5,587 nt of DNA, taken from positions 1-5,587 of the forward strand of contig JAKAVX010000206.1 of assembly GCA_021827465.1 (NCBI GenBank), given 5' to 3'. The notes beneath the pieces were generated by a model. The model was not told the DNA's origin, did not search any database, and worked only from the letters and a program-made list of their open reading frames with translations. The translations under genes were made by a program, and so were the position numbers. This document shows positions 1 through 5,587 of the stretch, in pieces. How positions within the stretch are numbered: position 1 is the stretch's first letter; each line of letters starts with the position of its first letter. The DNA comes from Deltaproteobacteria bacterium (GTDB taxonomy: Bacteria > Desulfobacterota_B > Binatia > Binatales > Binataceae).

Positions 1-1074
1 TTCCGATCTGCGAAGGTCGCGCCCGCCGCCGTTGGCCAGGTGATCGGCGGATGCATCAACAAGGTCGGCGCGCAGGCGTTCAACGTAACGCGCACTGCGT
101 GGCTCACCGCAGGGCTGTCGCCCGACGTCGCCTGCTCGACCGTCGATTCGCAGTGCGGCTCCAGCCAGTTTGCGGTGAATCTCGCGGCGAACATGATCTC
201 GGCGGGCGCCGAGGATATCGTGCTTGCGTGCGGCGTCGAGAACATGAGCCTTCTGCCGATCGGTTCGGATGCGCTTGCCGGGGCGCAGGCCGGAATGGGC
301 AAGCCGATCACGCGCAGGTACTTCGAGCACTTCGAGTTCACCAGCCAGTTCGAAGGCGCCGAACGAATCGCCACCAAGTACGGGATTACGCGCGATGACA
401 CCGATCACCTCGGCCTGGAGTCGCAGCTTCGTGCAGCGCGCGCCATTTCCGAAGGGCGATTCGATTCCCAGATCGTGCCGGTCGAAGTTCCCGTCATCAA
501 GGAAGGCGGAGAGCGCAGCGGTCAGACGCGTGTCGTGACGCGCGACGAGGTTCCGCGGCAGACCAGCCTCGAGGCGCTCGCCGCGCTCAAGCCGGTCGCC
601 CGTCCCGACGGGATCCACACTGCGGGGTCGTCCTCGCAGGTGGCCGACGGCGCGGCCGCCGTGCTGCTGATGACTGCGGAGAAGGCTCGCGAGCTGGGAT
701 GCCGGCCGCGCGCGCGAGTGGTCCAGACCTGCCTCGTCGGATGCGATCCGGTGCTGATGCTTGAAGGGCCGATTCCGGCCACGCGCAAACTGCTCAAACG
801 AGCCGGCCTCAACATGGGCGACATCGACGTGATCGAGATCAACGAGGCCTTTGCGTCGGTGGTGCTCGCGTGGGCGAAAACGCTGGAAGCCGACATAAAG
901 CGGGTGAATCCGAACGGCGGCGCGATCGCCCTGGGCCATCCGCTCGGCGCAACGGGATGCGGGCTCGTGACGAAGGCGCTCAACGAGCTTGAGCGCGCGG
1001 GCGGCAAGCACGCGATCATCACGATGTGCTGCGGCGGCGGACTCGGCACCGGCACGCTGATCGAGCGCGTGTAA
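1..1074 (+). CDS. Thiolase (acetyl-CoA acetyltransferase / 3-ketoacyl-CoA thiolase), 5' partial
   Basis: Thiolases condense two acyl-CoA molecules or cleave 3-ketoacyl-CoA with CoA, in beta-oxidation or acetoacetyl-CoA formation, in the cytoplasm. All catalytic elements are visible. The nucleophilic Cys lies in DSQCGSSQ (codon 154-156), NEAFA is at 841-855, the His is in GHPLGATG (codon 937-939), and the second catalytic Cys is in CCGGGLGTG (codon 1027-1029). The frame is open to base 1 and residues before the GTG at 40 still look like thiolase (AKVAPAAVGQVIGGC), so that GTG is not the start. Comparing the catalytic positions with the Zoogloea enzyme (Cys89, Asn316, His348, Cys378) suggests about 35-37 N-terminal residues are missing. 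The stop is TAA at 1072-1074, followed by a strong terminator. The AQAFN and CGSSQ signatures resemble degradative and steroid or long-chain acyl thiolases. Substrate range cannot be read from sequence, so I give no gene symbol. The family call is secure. Confidence 0.95.
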   Translation, partial: FRSAKVAPAAVGQVIGGCINKVGAQAFNVTRTAWLTAGLSPDVACSTVDSQCGSSQFAVNLAANMISAGAEDIVLACGVENMSLLPIGSDALAGAQAGMGKPITRRYFEHFEFTSQFEGAERIATKYGITRDDTDHLGLESQLRAARAISEGRFDSQIVPVEVPVIKEGGERSGQTRVVTRDEVPRQTSLEALAALKPVARPDGIHTAGSSSQVADGAAAVLLMTAEKARELGCRPRARVVQTCLVGCDPVLMLEGPIPATRKLLKRAGLNMGDIDVIEINEAFASVVLAWAKTLEADIKRVNPNGGAIALGHPLGATGCGLVTKALNELERAGGKHAIITMCCGGGLGTGTLIERV

Positions 1075-1134
1075 GGTGCGGGATCAGGACGCCAGCACAG
1101 AACCGCACGATATTTGAAATGCGATAATATGCCG

Positions 1135-1165
1135 GGGCGGAGCCATCAGGCTCCGCCCTTTTTTT
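1135..1165 (+). terminator. Rho-independent terminator after the thiolase gene
   Basis: A perfect 10-bp GC-rich stem (GGGCGGAGCC at 1135-1144, GGCTCCGCCC at 1149-1158) closes a 4-base ATCA loop and is followed at once by seven T (1159-1165). It lies 60 bases after the thiolase stop and in its direction. Read from the minus strand the hairpin persists, but only mixed A/T follows it, so it should work poorly for hypB, which runs toward it. Confidence 0.93.
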
Positions 1166-1252
1166 CGCGCCCGTGGCTGCCGCCCGCCGAGTCGCGTCCG
1201 TTTATCAGCGGGTTGCGAAGTCCCTGCGCGATCGTTCGAAATGCGGTTGTGG

Positions 1253-1981
1253 TCAGCAGCGCGAGATGGAAAGAAATTTTCCGATCGCGGGCCTCGAAGC
1301 GCCGGGCGCCGAGCTCAGGAAGTCGCTCACCTCGCGAGCGAGCCACGCCGCCCACTGGTCGAAGCCTTGGCCGGTCCTGGCCGAGACCTCGAAGATCTCC
1401 ATCTGAGGGTTGAGTTTCATCGCCCGCTTGCGCATGGCCTCGAGGTCGAAATTCGAGAACGGAAGGTAATCTATTTTGTTCACCAGCAGCACGTCGCTCA
1501 CGGTGAACATCAGCGGATACTTGAGGGGTTTGTCATCTCCTTCGGGCACGCTCAGGATCATCGCGTTTCTGACGGCACCGGTGTCAAACTCCGCGGGGCA
1601 TACCAGGTTTCCGACGTTCTCGACCACGACGATATCCAGCGCGTCGAGGTTCATCGCCTCCAATCCCCTGGTGACCATCGCGGCGTCGAGATGACAGAAG
1701 CCTCCGGTGCGGAGTTGCACCGCTTCGATTCCTTTTGCGGCCACCGCCTCCGCATCGACCGTCGAGTCGATATCGGCTTCCAGCACGGCGAATCGGAAGC
1801 GGTCGCGCAGCGTGTCGATAGTCTTCAGGATGGTCGAGGTCTTGCCCGAGCCCGGCGATGACATCAGGTTCAACAGGAAGGTTTTCTTTTCCTCAAGTTT
1901 GGCTCGCAGCGCCTTTGCGATCCGATCGTTGTCGGCGTGAATCTCTTCCTTGATCTCGATCAACCTGACGGCGTCGCTCAT
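1253..1981 (-). CDS. hypB: Hydrogenase/nickel maturation GTPase HypB
   Basis: HypB is a SIMIBI-class GTPase that, with HypA, loads nickel into the large subunit of [NiFe] hydrogenases in the cytoplasm. The 242-aa product has a P-loop SPGSGKT (residues 42-48), a switch I-like segment LEADIDST (67-74), and the metal-binding Cys-His pair in GFCHLDA (C96, H97). It also has ENVGNLVCPAEFD with C128, the guanine-specificity motif NKID (168-171) and a G5-like SARTGQG (200-206). It starts directly with the coiled N-terminal helix. It therefore lacks both the CxxCGC high-affinity nickel site of E. coli HypB and the His-rich nickel store of other HypBs. The ATG at 1979-1981 overlaps the hypA stop as ATGA and has GGAGGT just upstream, which fixes the start. 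The end is TGA at 1253-1255, with a 178-base gap to the convergent thiolase gene. Confidence 0.96.
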   Translation of the reverse strand: MSDAVRLIEIKEEIHADNDRIAKALRAKLEEKKTFLLNLMSSPGSGKTSTILKTIDTLRDRFRFAVLEADIDSTVDAEAVAAKGIEAVQLRTGGFCHLDAAMVTRGLEAMNLDALDIVVVENVGNLVCPAEFDTGAVRNAMILSVPEGDDKPLKYPLMFTVSDVLLVNKIDYLPFSNFDLEAMRKRAMKLNPQMEIFEVSARTGQGFDQWAAWLAREVSDFLSSAPGASRPAIGKFLSISRC

Positions 1982-2328
1982 AGGACCTCCATGTTCTCGA
2001 TCAGGTATTCGCGGCCGGCGGCCAATTCCAGCTCATGCTCGCCGCAATCCGGGCATTGCGCGCTTGTGAGTTCCTGCCGCCCGACTTCGAACGAGCAGGA
2101 GCACGACGGGCATCGCATTACGGCGTTGGCGCGCACGATCGCGAGTTTTGCGTCTTCAGCGACGGTGCCGCGGCTCAGGTAATCGAAATAGCGCTGGATC
2201 CACTCATCCTCCAGGTCGGAGAGGGGGCCGATCTTCAAGTGGATACGGACGATCCTGTTCACGTCCTGTCCGGCCGCGTGCTTGAGCACGATGTCCAGGA
2301 TGCGCTCGGTGATTTGCAGCTCGTGCAT
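1978..2328 (-). CDS. hypA: Hydrogenase nickel incorporation protein HypA
   Basis: HypA is a small zinc-containing nickel chaperone that partners HypB in inserting Ni into [NiFe] hydrogenase (and urease in some bacteria). The 116-aa product begins MHELQIT. This contains the invariant N-terminal Met-His-Glu, where His2 with the amino terminus forms the nickel site. The structural zinc site is present as two CxxC pairs, CPSC (C73, C76) and CPDC (C92, C95), with an extra C78. The family is about 113-118 aa, which fits. An in-frame ATG further upstream (at 2451) would add 41 residues encoded inside the preceding Fe-S gene and would bury the required N-terminal His. I therefore start at the ATG at 2326-2328. 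Its ribosome site is weak (GGA about 7 bases upstream). The gene lies 32 bases after the Fe-S gene stop and overlaps hypB by four bases. Confidence 0.95.
   Translation of the reverse strand: MHELQITERILDIVLKHAAGQDVNRIVRIHLKIGPLSDLEDEWIQRYFDYLSRGTVAEDAKLAIVRANAVMRCPSCSCSFEVGRQELTSAQCPDCGEHELELAAGREYLIENMEVL
1985..1990 (-). promoter_or_regulatory. Ribosome binding site of hypB
   Basis: GGAGGT on the minus strand sits inside the last codons of hypA, 3-4 bases before the hypB ATG. It is a near-perfect Shine-Dalgarno sequence. Together with the ATGA overlap it indicates translational coupling of hypA and hypB. Confidence 0.8.
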
Positions 2329-2360
2329 GCGCGGTTCCAGCGCCCGGCGCCGCCCCCCGT

Positions 2361-3356
2361 TCAGGCGGGAACGAAGTCGTCCGGTCTCACCGCCTGCATG
2401 GTGATCGCGTCCAACATGCAGGCCGGACGGCATACGCCGCAGCCCATGCATTTCTGCTCGTTGACCTGGGCAAACGAGCCGAAATCATCCATCGTAAGCG
2501 CGTCGAAGAAGCATCGTTCGATGCACTTTTCGCAGCCGTTGCACTTGTCGAAATCGATCACGGCCCTGAAGCGGCTCGGCGAGGCGAACTTTCCCACGCC
2601 CGTTCGCACCGAGGTCCAGTTGATGCAGCAGTCGCGGCAACAATTGCAAATCACGTGACCGACGCCCTGCTTGTTTTCGGCGACGTGTACCAGGCCATCC
2701 TCCTCGCACTTCTGCAGCATCGCCAGGGTTTCCTCGAGGCTGAGCTTGCGCCCGGTGCCGCGCTCGATTGCGTAATCGGCCGCGCGATCGAGCTGCAGGC
2801 ACACCTCGACCGGCATCCCGCAGGCGCCGTCAATCGCCCGGCAAGAGCACTTGGTGACGGCGATATTGCGCGCCTGCTTGACGAGGTTGGTCACATCATC
2901 GGAGGCGAGCACTTGCGATTCGGACTCGAGGCTCATGTTGATTGGAATGACCCTGAGCACCGGCGACTGAAACGCCCCGACTTCTTCACTCCATTCGGTG
3001 CGCGTGTATTCCTTCCACAGTTCGTACATCCCCGCCGGCGGATTGTTCATGACCGCGGTGGCGTCGTGTAGTTGGAGGACCTGGCGCACCCGGTAGTAAC
3101 GGGTGCCGTCGGGCTTCTTGGTTTTGAACAGCACGCCCTTTTTGAAAAGCGGATCGACCATTGCCTCGATCGTGGCGGCGTCGATTCCGCTTTTGGCGCT
3201 CAGTTCCTCGACCGTGGCGGGCGGTGAAGCGGCCAGCAGCAGCCGAATCTCAGATTCGTTGAGCAGCGTTTCGAGAATCCGGGGAACCAATTCAGACTTT
3301 CGCCCTGCAATCTCCAGCTTCTGCGCGAGTTCTTCGTAGACTGACTTGTCCTGCAT
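2361..3356 (-). CDS. Winged-helix plus multi-cluster 4Fe-4S protein upstream of hypAB
   Basis: The product is 331 aa with three parts. Residues about 23-92 look like a winged helix-turn-helix (TVEELSAKSGIDAATIEAMV, then a GVLF / RYYRV wing). Residues 165-245 hold a cysteine-rich module: CSCR (C170, C172), C179, C186 in MPVEVC, then CNCCRDCC (C237, C239, C240, C243, C244). I recall this CxCR...CNCCxxCC pattern from uncharacterised Fe-S proteins of anaerobes. Residues 270-315 form a classical two-cluster ferredoxin: C272, C275, C278, C282 and C303, C306, C309, C313, with Phe and Met where Pro usually follows the fourth Cys. There is no signal peptide or membrane segment, so it should be cytoplasmic. 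The ATG at 3354-3356 is chosen for its GGGGAG six bases upstream; a GTG 27 bases earlier lacks one. It probably heads the unit with hypA and hypB. An electron-transfer or redox-sensing role for a hydrogenase is inference; the exact function is unknown. Confidence 0.85.
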   Translation of the reverse strand: MQDKSVYEELAQKLEIAGRKSELVPRILETLLNESEIRLLLAASPPATVEELSAKSGIDAATIEAMVDPLFKKGVLFKTKKPDGTRYYRVRQVLQLHDATAVMNNPPAGMYELWKEYTRTEWSEEVGAFQSPVLRVIPINMSLESESQVLASDDVTNLVKQARNIAVTKCSCRAIDGACGMPVEVCLQLDRAADYAIERGTGRKLSLEETLAMLQKCEEDGLVHVAENKQGVGHVICNCCRDCCINWTSVRTGVGKFASPSRFRAVIDFDKCNGCEKCIERCFFDALTMDDFGSFAQVNEQKCMGCGVCRPACMLDAITMQAVRPDDFVPA

Positions 3357-3578
3357 CTCTATCTCCCCTTGGTTTCGGCTCACACCGATCGACTGCTACC
3401 GGGATGAAAGCCGGTCGTTTCAATCCCCCGGGCGAGCGGCACCGGTATCCGATGTCGCGAGCGATTCGGGCGCCGCTCGGCGGTTGAGCTGAAAATCACA
3501 TCCGGCGTTGGTCCTCGAAAATTCCCTGTCCCCTGGTTGCTTCTTTATCGCTCGCGGCGCGTGTGCCGCGTTCTCTTT
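3357..3578 (-). other. Intergenic region, probable leader/promoter of the Fe-S-hypA-hypB unit
   Basis: These 222 bases separate the synthetase stop from the Fe-S protein start, both on the minus strand, and are a likely site for a separate promoter. I see a TTGAAA box (minus strand, 3419-3424) that could be a -35, but no good TATAAT follows at 16-18 bases, so no promoter can be fixed. No conserved small ORF or RNA gene is recognisable. The end next to the synthetase gene holds the hairpin listed separately. Confidence 0.4.
3363..3370 (-). promoter_or_regulatory. Ribosome binding site of the Fe-S protein gene
   Basis: AAGGGGAG on the minus strand ends six bases before the ATG at 3354-3356. 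It decides that start over the in-frame GTG at 3381-3383, which has no purine-rich tract upstream. Confidence 0.7.
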
Positions 3579-3580
3579 TT
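3553..3580 (+). terminator. Terminator-like hairpin facing the 3' end of the synthetase gene
   Basis: CGCGGC (3553-3558) pairs with GCCGCG (3565-3570) around a six-base loop, followed on the plus strand by TTCTCTTTTT (3571-3580). The T tract gives it plus-strand polarity, antisense to the surrounding genes. In the synthetase mRNA the same hairpin forms about eight bases after the stop codon but lacks a U tract, so there it might only protect the 3' end. The stem is short and sits in GC-rich sequence, so it could be chance. Confidence 0.35.
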
Positions 3581-5438
3581 ACTGTGCGAGGCGCAGCCGA
3601 TTTTCGTGGCATTCCGCCGCCGCGCGGAAGGCCACCGCTGCGCGCTCGAACCCGACGAAAGTGACCAGGCCGCGCGCTCGCGCTAGTTCTTCCGTTTTGC
3701 CGACGACCCAGGCTTCCATCTCGGGCTGGATATGGCCGGCGTCTATTACGATCGCGAAAGGCTTCTTCGCGCGGCGCGCGAAACCCGCGACCAGATCAAT
3801 CATCGGCGTTATTTCTTCCTCTTTTATCTCCCGCCGGATGGTGCCGAAGCCGGGGCCCGGCCGCATTTCCATCACGATCGAATCGGTCTCCGAGTCTTCA
3901 TCGAGGATGTCGAGCACGCGATCGACGTTGTCCCGATTGCCCACATGGCCCATCGTCCATGCCGCGTCGAGCGGATTCCTGTAGCTTCCGCCGATCACCT
4001 TGAAAAAGGTGCTGAACTGCTGATGGGTACGGTCCGAGAGCGGCGGCACTTCGAGTCCGTGACGCGCGAAGGTGTCGCTTATCACCACCGACTGCCCGCC
4101 GGTCATCGCCACCAGCGCCATCCTGCGCCCGCGCACCTCGTGGGTGCGGGTCAGCAGTTCCATCGCGTCAAGCATCGACTCCAGGTTGATCACCTCCGCG
4201 GCGCCGCTCTGGCGCATCACGGCCTTCCACACGGCGGTTGGAGTCGCGAGCGAGCCGGTGTGGGAAAAAGTCGCGCGCGCGCCTGATTCGGTAACGCCGC
4301 CTTTCCACACCAGCACCGGATGGCGCGCGGCGGCCCGGCGCAGGCTTTCGAAGAAGCGGCGTCCGTCCCGAACTCCCTCGACATAAATTCCGATCGCGCG
4401 AGTGGCCGGGTCGGCGGCCATCACGTCGAGATATTCGGCCGCCTCCAGGATGGTGGCGTTGCCAATCGACGCCGCAAGATTGACCGTGATTCCGCGCCCC
4501 GGCGCCTTCATCACCAGGCTTATCGCATGGGTGCCGCTTTGCGAGATGAAACACACGTCGCCGCCCGATTCGGCCGGACGCAGGCTCGAGGAGTTCAGCA
4601 GGCCGAGTCCGGGATTGCAGAGTCCCATGCAGTTGGGGCCGACCAGCGCGATATCGGAGCCGGTCGCGAGCGCGCGCATCTCCTGTTCGAGCTTGTTCCC
4701 CAGCTCGTCGGCAACTTCCGAAAATCCGGCGGTGAAAAATCCGGCCCCAGCGGCCTTGGCCGCGATGCAATCGGCGAGCACCTGAGGTGCGGACTGGCGC
4801 GGCACTCCCACGATCGCGTAGTCGATCGGCTCGGGCACCTCGGCAACGGTCTTGAAGTTGGGAACCCCCAGCTTCTCGATTCCCGCAGCCTCCCTGGGAT
4901 CGGGCTGGACGGAATAGAGCTTGCCCTTGAAACCGTGCTCGGCGTTGAGCCACATGTACTCGCGCACTCCGCGATCGCCGATTACGGCCACGGTACGCGG
5001 CTTCAAAGCGCGGTCGAGGTTCGCAAGGCGCCGCACGCGGAGTTCCGGATCGATCCGCCGATTGGCCCCGGCCGGTTCCAGCAGGATGCGCGCGTCGAGC
5101 GCGCACAGTCCGTCCTGGTAGACGACAACCGGGTTAAGATCCATCTCCTTTATTTCCGGATGGCGCGCGGCGAGTTCCGAGATCCTCGCCAGCAACGAGG
5201 CGAGCGCGGACTCGTCCGCCGGCGGCATACCGCGCGTGCCCTTGAGCAGCGCCGCTCCGCGCAGTTCGGCGAGCATCTCGCGCGCCTGCGCTTCGCTGAC
5301 CGGTGCGATACGGACCGCAGTGTCCTTGAGCACCTCGACCAGAACGCCACCCATTCCCACCATCACCATCGCGCCGAACTGCGGGTAGTGTGTGATGCCG
5401 GCGAGCATCTCGAGGCCCGGCCGCGCCATCGCCTGCAC
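3579..5438 (-). CDS. ADP-forming acyl-CoA synthetase (acetate-CoA ligase family), beta-alpha order, ATP-grasp N-terminally truncated
   Basis: This family interconverts acyl-CoA + ADP + Pi with acid + CoA + ATP through a phosphohistidine. From the proposed GTG start the product is 619 aa. Residues about 1-120 are the C-terminal half of an ATP-grasp domain (PQFG, GMGGVLVEVLKD, EMDLNPVVV with metal-ligand-type E98, D100, N102). Residues about 141-243 are a Rossmann CoA-binding domain (LKPRTVAVIG). The ligase domains follow, with GPNCMG (267-272), ISQSG (298-302) and SHTGSLA, whose H393 (codon 4260-4262) is the expected phosphohistidine. A second ligase-like domain runs to the TAA at 3579-3581. 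The ATP-binding first half of ATP-grasp, including the usual HK(S/T)xxGGV motif, is missing. The frame stays open to the window edge, but upstream of about 5471 it lacks family resemblance and overlaps another gene. The GTG at 5436-5438 has GAGGGAG five bases upstream; an ATG at 5427-5429 is the alternative. The family is clear; activity is doubtful. Confidence 0.85.
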   Translation of the reverse strand: MQAMARPGLEMLAGITHYPQFGAMVMVGMGGVLVEVLKDTAVRIAPVSEAQAREMLAELRGAALLKGTRGMPPADESALASLLARISELAARHPEIKEMDLNPVVVYQDGLCALDARILLEPAGANRRIDPELRVRRLANLDRALKPRTVAVIGDRGVREYMWLNAEHGFKGKLYSVQPDPREAAGIEKLGVPNFKTVAEVPEPIDYAIVGVPRQSAPQVLADCIAAKAAGAGFFTAGFSEVADELGNKLEQEMRALATGSDIALVGPNCMGLCNPGLGLLNSSSLRPAESGGDVCFISQSGTHAISLVMKAPGRGITVNLAASIGNATILEAAEYLDVMAADPATRAIGIYVEGVRDGRRFFESLRRAAARHPVLVWKGGVTESGARATFSHTGSLATPTAVWKAVMRQSGAAEVINLESMLDAMELLTRTHEVRGRRMALVAMTGGQSVVISDTFARHGLEVPPLSDRTHQQFSTFFKVIGGSYRNPLDAAWTMGHVGNRDNVDRVLDILDEDSETDSIVMEMRPGPGFGTIRREIKEEEITPMIDLVAGFARRAKKPFAIVIDAGHIQPEMEAWVVGKTEELARARGLVTFVGFERAAVAFRAAAECHENRLRLAQ

Positions 5439-5443
5439 CGCGA

Positions 5444-5450
5444 CTCCCTC
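5444..5450 (-). promoter_or_regulatory. Possible ribosome binding site for the truncated synthetase
   Basis: GAGGGAG on the minus strand lies five bases before the GTG at 5436-5438. This is the first possible start in the synthetase frame after the upstream flavoprotein stop. The same bases encode the FEGV residues typical of the family, so the match may be coincidental. Confidence 0.35.
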
Positions 5451-5500
5451 GAAACGGGCGTGCGGAGCGCGGGCGCGGAGCGGCTCAGGAGCGACTTGCG

Positions 5501-5587
5501 CTAGCGCGCATCGGCTTGCGGGTCGCGGTGCGGGAAGTCGCTGCGCCAATGCGCCCCGCGGCTCTCCCGGCGCGAGAGCGCCGAGCG
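5501..5587 (-). CDS. C-terminal tail of an L-aspartate oxidase / succinate dehydrogenase-type flavoprotein, partial
   Basis: Reading the minus strand from base 5587, the frame gives 28 residues ending at TAG (5501-5503). They include SRRESRGAHWRSDFPHRDP. The ES-RGAH-x-R-x-DFP-x-RD pattern is the hallmark of the C-terminal helical domain of FAD-dependent L-aspartate oxidase (NadB) and of SdhA/FrdA flavoproteins, where the conserved Arg contacts the dicarboxylate. Ending about ten residues after this motif fits NadB better than SdhA/FrdA, which usually run on much further. The gene continues beyond the right edge. The segment is short and overlaps the apparent upstream extension of the synthetase frame, but its match to a known motif makes it the coding frame here. 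If it is NadB, the enzyme makes iminoaspartate for NAD synthesis. Whether the last residues before the stop are native or a product of the junction described in the findings is unclear. Confidence 0.72.
   Translation of the reverse strand, partial: RSALSRRESRGAHWRSDFPHRDPQADAR

Noticed and set aside
40..42. GTG as the start of the thiolase
   Set aside because: The frame is open to base 1 with thiolase-like residues before it, and roughly 35 residues of the domain are still missing. The gene is cut by the window edge.
522..1055. A 177-codon minus-strand frame opposite the thiolase
   Set aside because: It is Ser/Ala/Pro-rich without motifs and is fully covered by the well-supported thiolase. 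It is a shadow of codon bias.
2329..2451. Longer hypA starting at the ATG at 2451
   Set aside because: It would overlap the ferredoxin domain of the upstream gene and place 41 residues before MHE, destroying the nickel-binding N-terminus that defines the family.
3433..3479. Inverted repeat CGAGCGGC / GCCGCTCG, 31 bases apart, as an operator
   Set aside because: It is only 8 bp with a long spacer in GC-rich DNA, where such matches are common, and nothing ties it to the winged-helix protein.
4320..5504. A 394-codon open frame on the plus strand opposite the synthetase gene
   Set aside because: The translation shows no family motif and is rich in Arg, His and Gly, as expected from the complement of a GC-rich gene. 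The minus frame carries clear enzyme motifs throughout.
5439..5549. N-terminal extension of the synthetase from a TTG at 5547-5549
   Set aside because: The residues (Pro/Arg/Ala-rich) do not resemble ATP-grasp until near 5471. The same DNA encodes the flavoprotein motif in another frame, and the TTG has no convincing ribosome site.

Overview
The window is a GC-rich stretch of bacterial chromosome, roughly 60% G+C or more by eye. It carries acyl-CoA metabolism genes on either side of a small [NiFe]-hydrogenase maturation cluster. The gene content (hypA, hypB, a cysteine-rich multi-cluster Fe-S protein, an ADP-forming acyl-CoA synthetase, a thiolase) suits a bacterium with anaerobic or facultative, H2-linked and fatty or organic acid metabolism. 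A lineage near the former Deltaproteobacteria or a related uncultured phylum is a low-confidence guess from protein style only; there is no rRNA or other marker.

Layout. Positions 1-1074 (+) hold a thiolase cut off by the left window edge. It is followed by a textbook intrinsic terminator at 1135-1165. Everything else is on the minus strand and reads right to left. At the right edge, 5501-5587 is the last 28 codons of a flavoprotein of the L-aspartate oxidase / succinate dehydrogenase type. Next is an ADP-forming acyl-CoA synthetase-like gene (3579-5438) with domain order ATP-grasp then CoA-binding/ligase, whose ATP-grasp domain lacks its N-terminal half. After a 222-base gap come a winged-helix plus multi-cluster Fe-S protein (2361-3356), hypA (1978-2328) and hypB (1253-1981). 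hypA and hypB overlap by ATGA.

How they work together. The Fe-S protein, hypA and hypB look like one transcription unit. HypA and HypB deliver nickel to a [NiFe] hydrogenase, but no hydrogenase structural gene is in view. The Fe-S protein could be an electron carrier or a redox-sensing regulator tied to that enzyme; this is inference. The synthetase and thiolase both handle acyl-CoA but are on opposite strands and are not co-transcribed.

I see no CRISPR array, tRNA, rRNA, insertion sequence or phage gene. The points most worth a second look are the flavoprotein tail / truncated ATP-grasp junction at about 5470-5503 and the architecture of the Fe-S protein beside hypAB. I did not find convincing evidence of a wholly new system.
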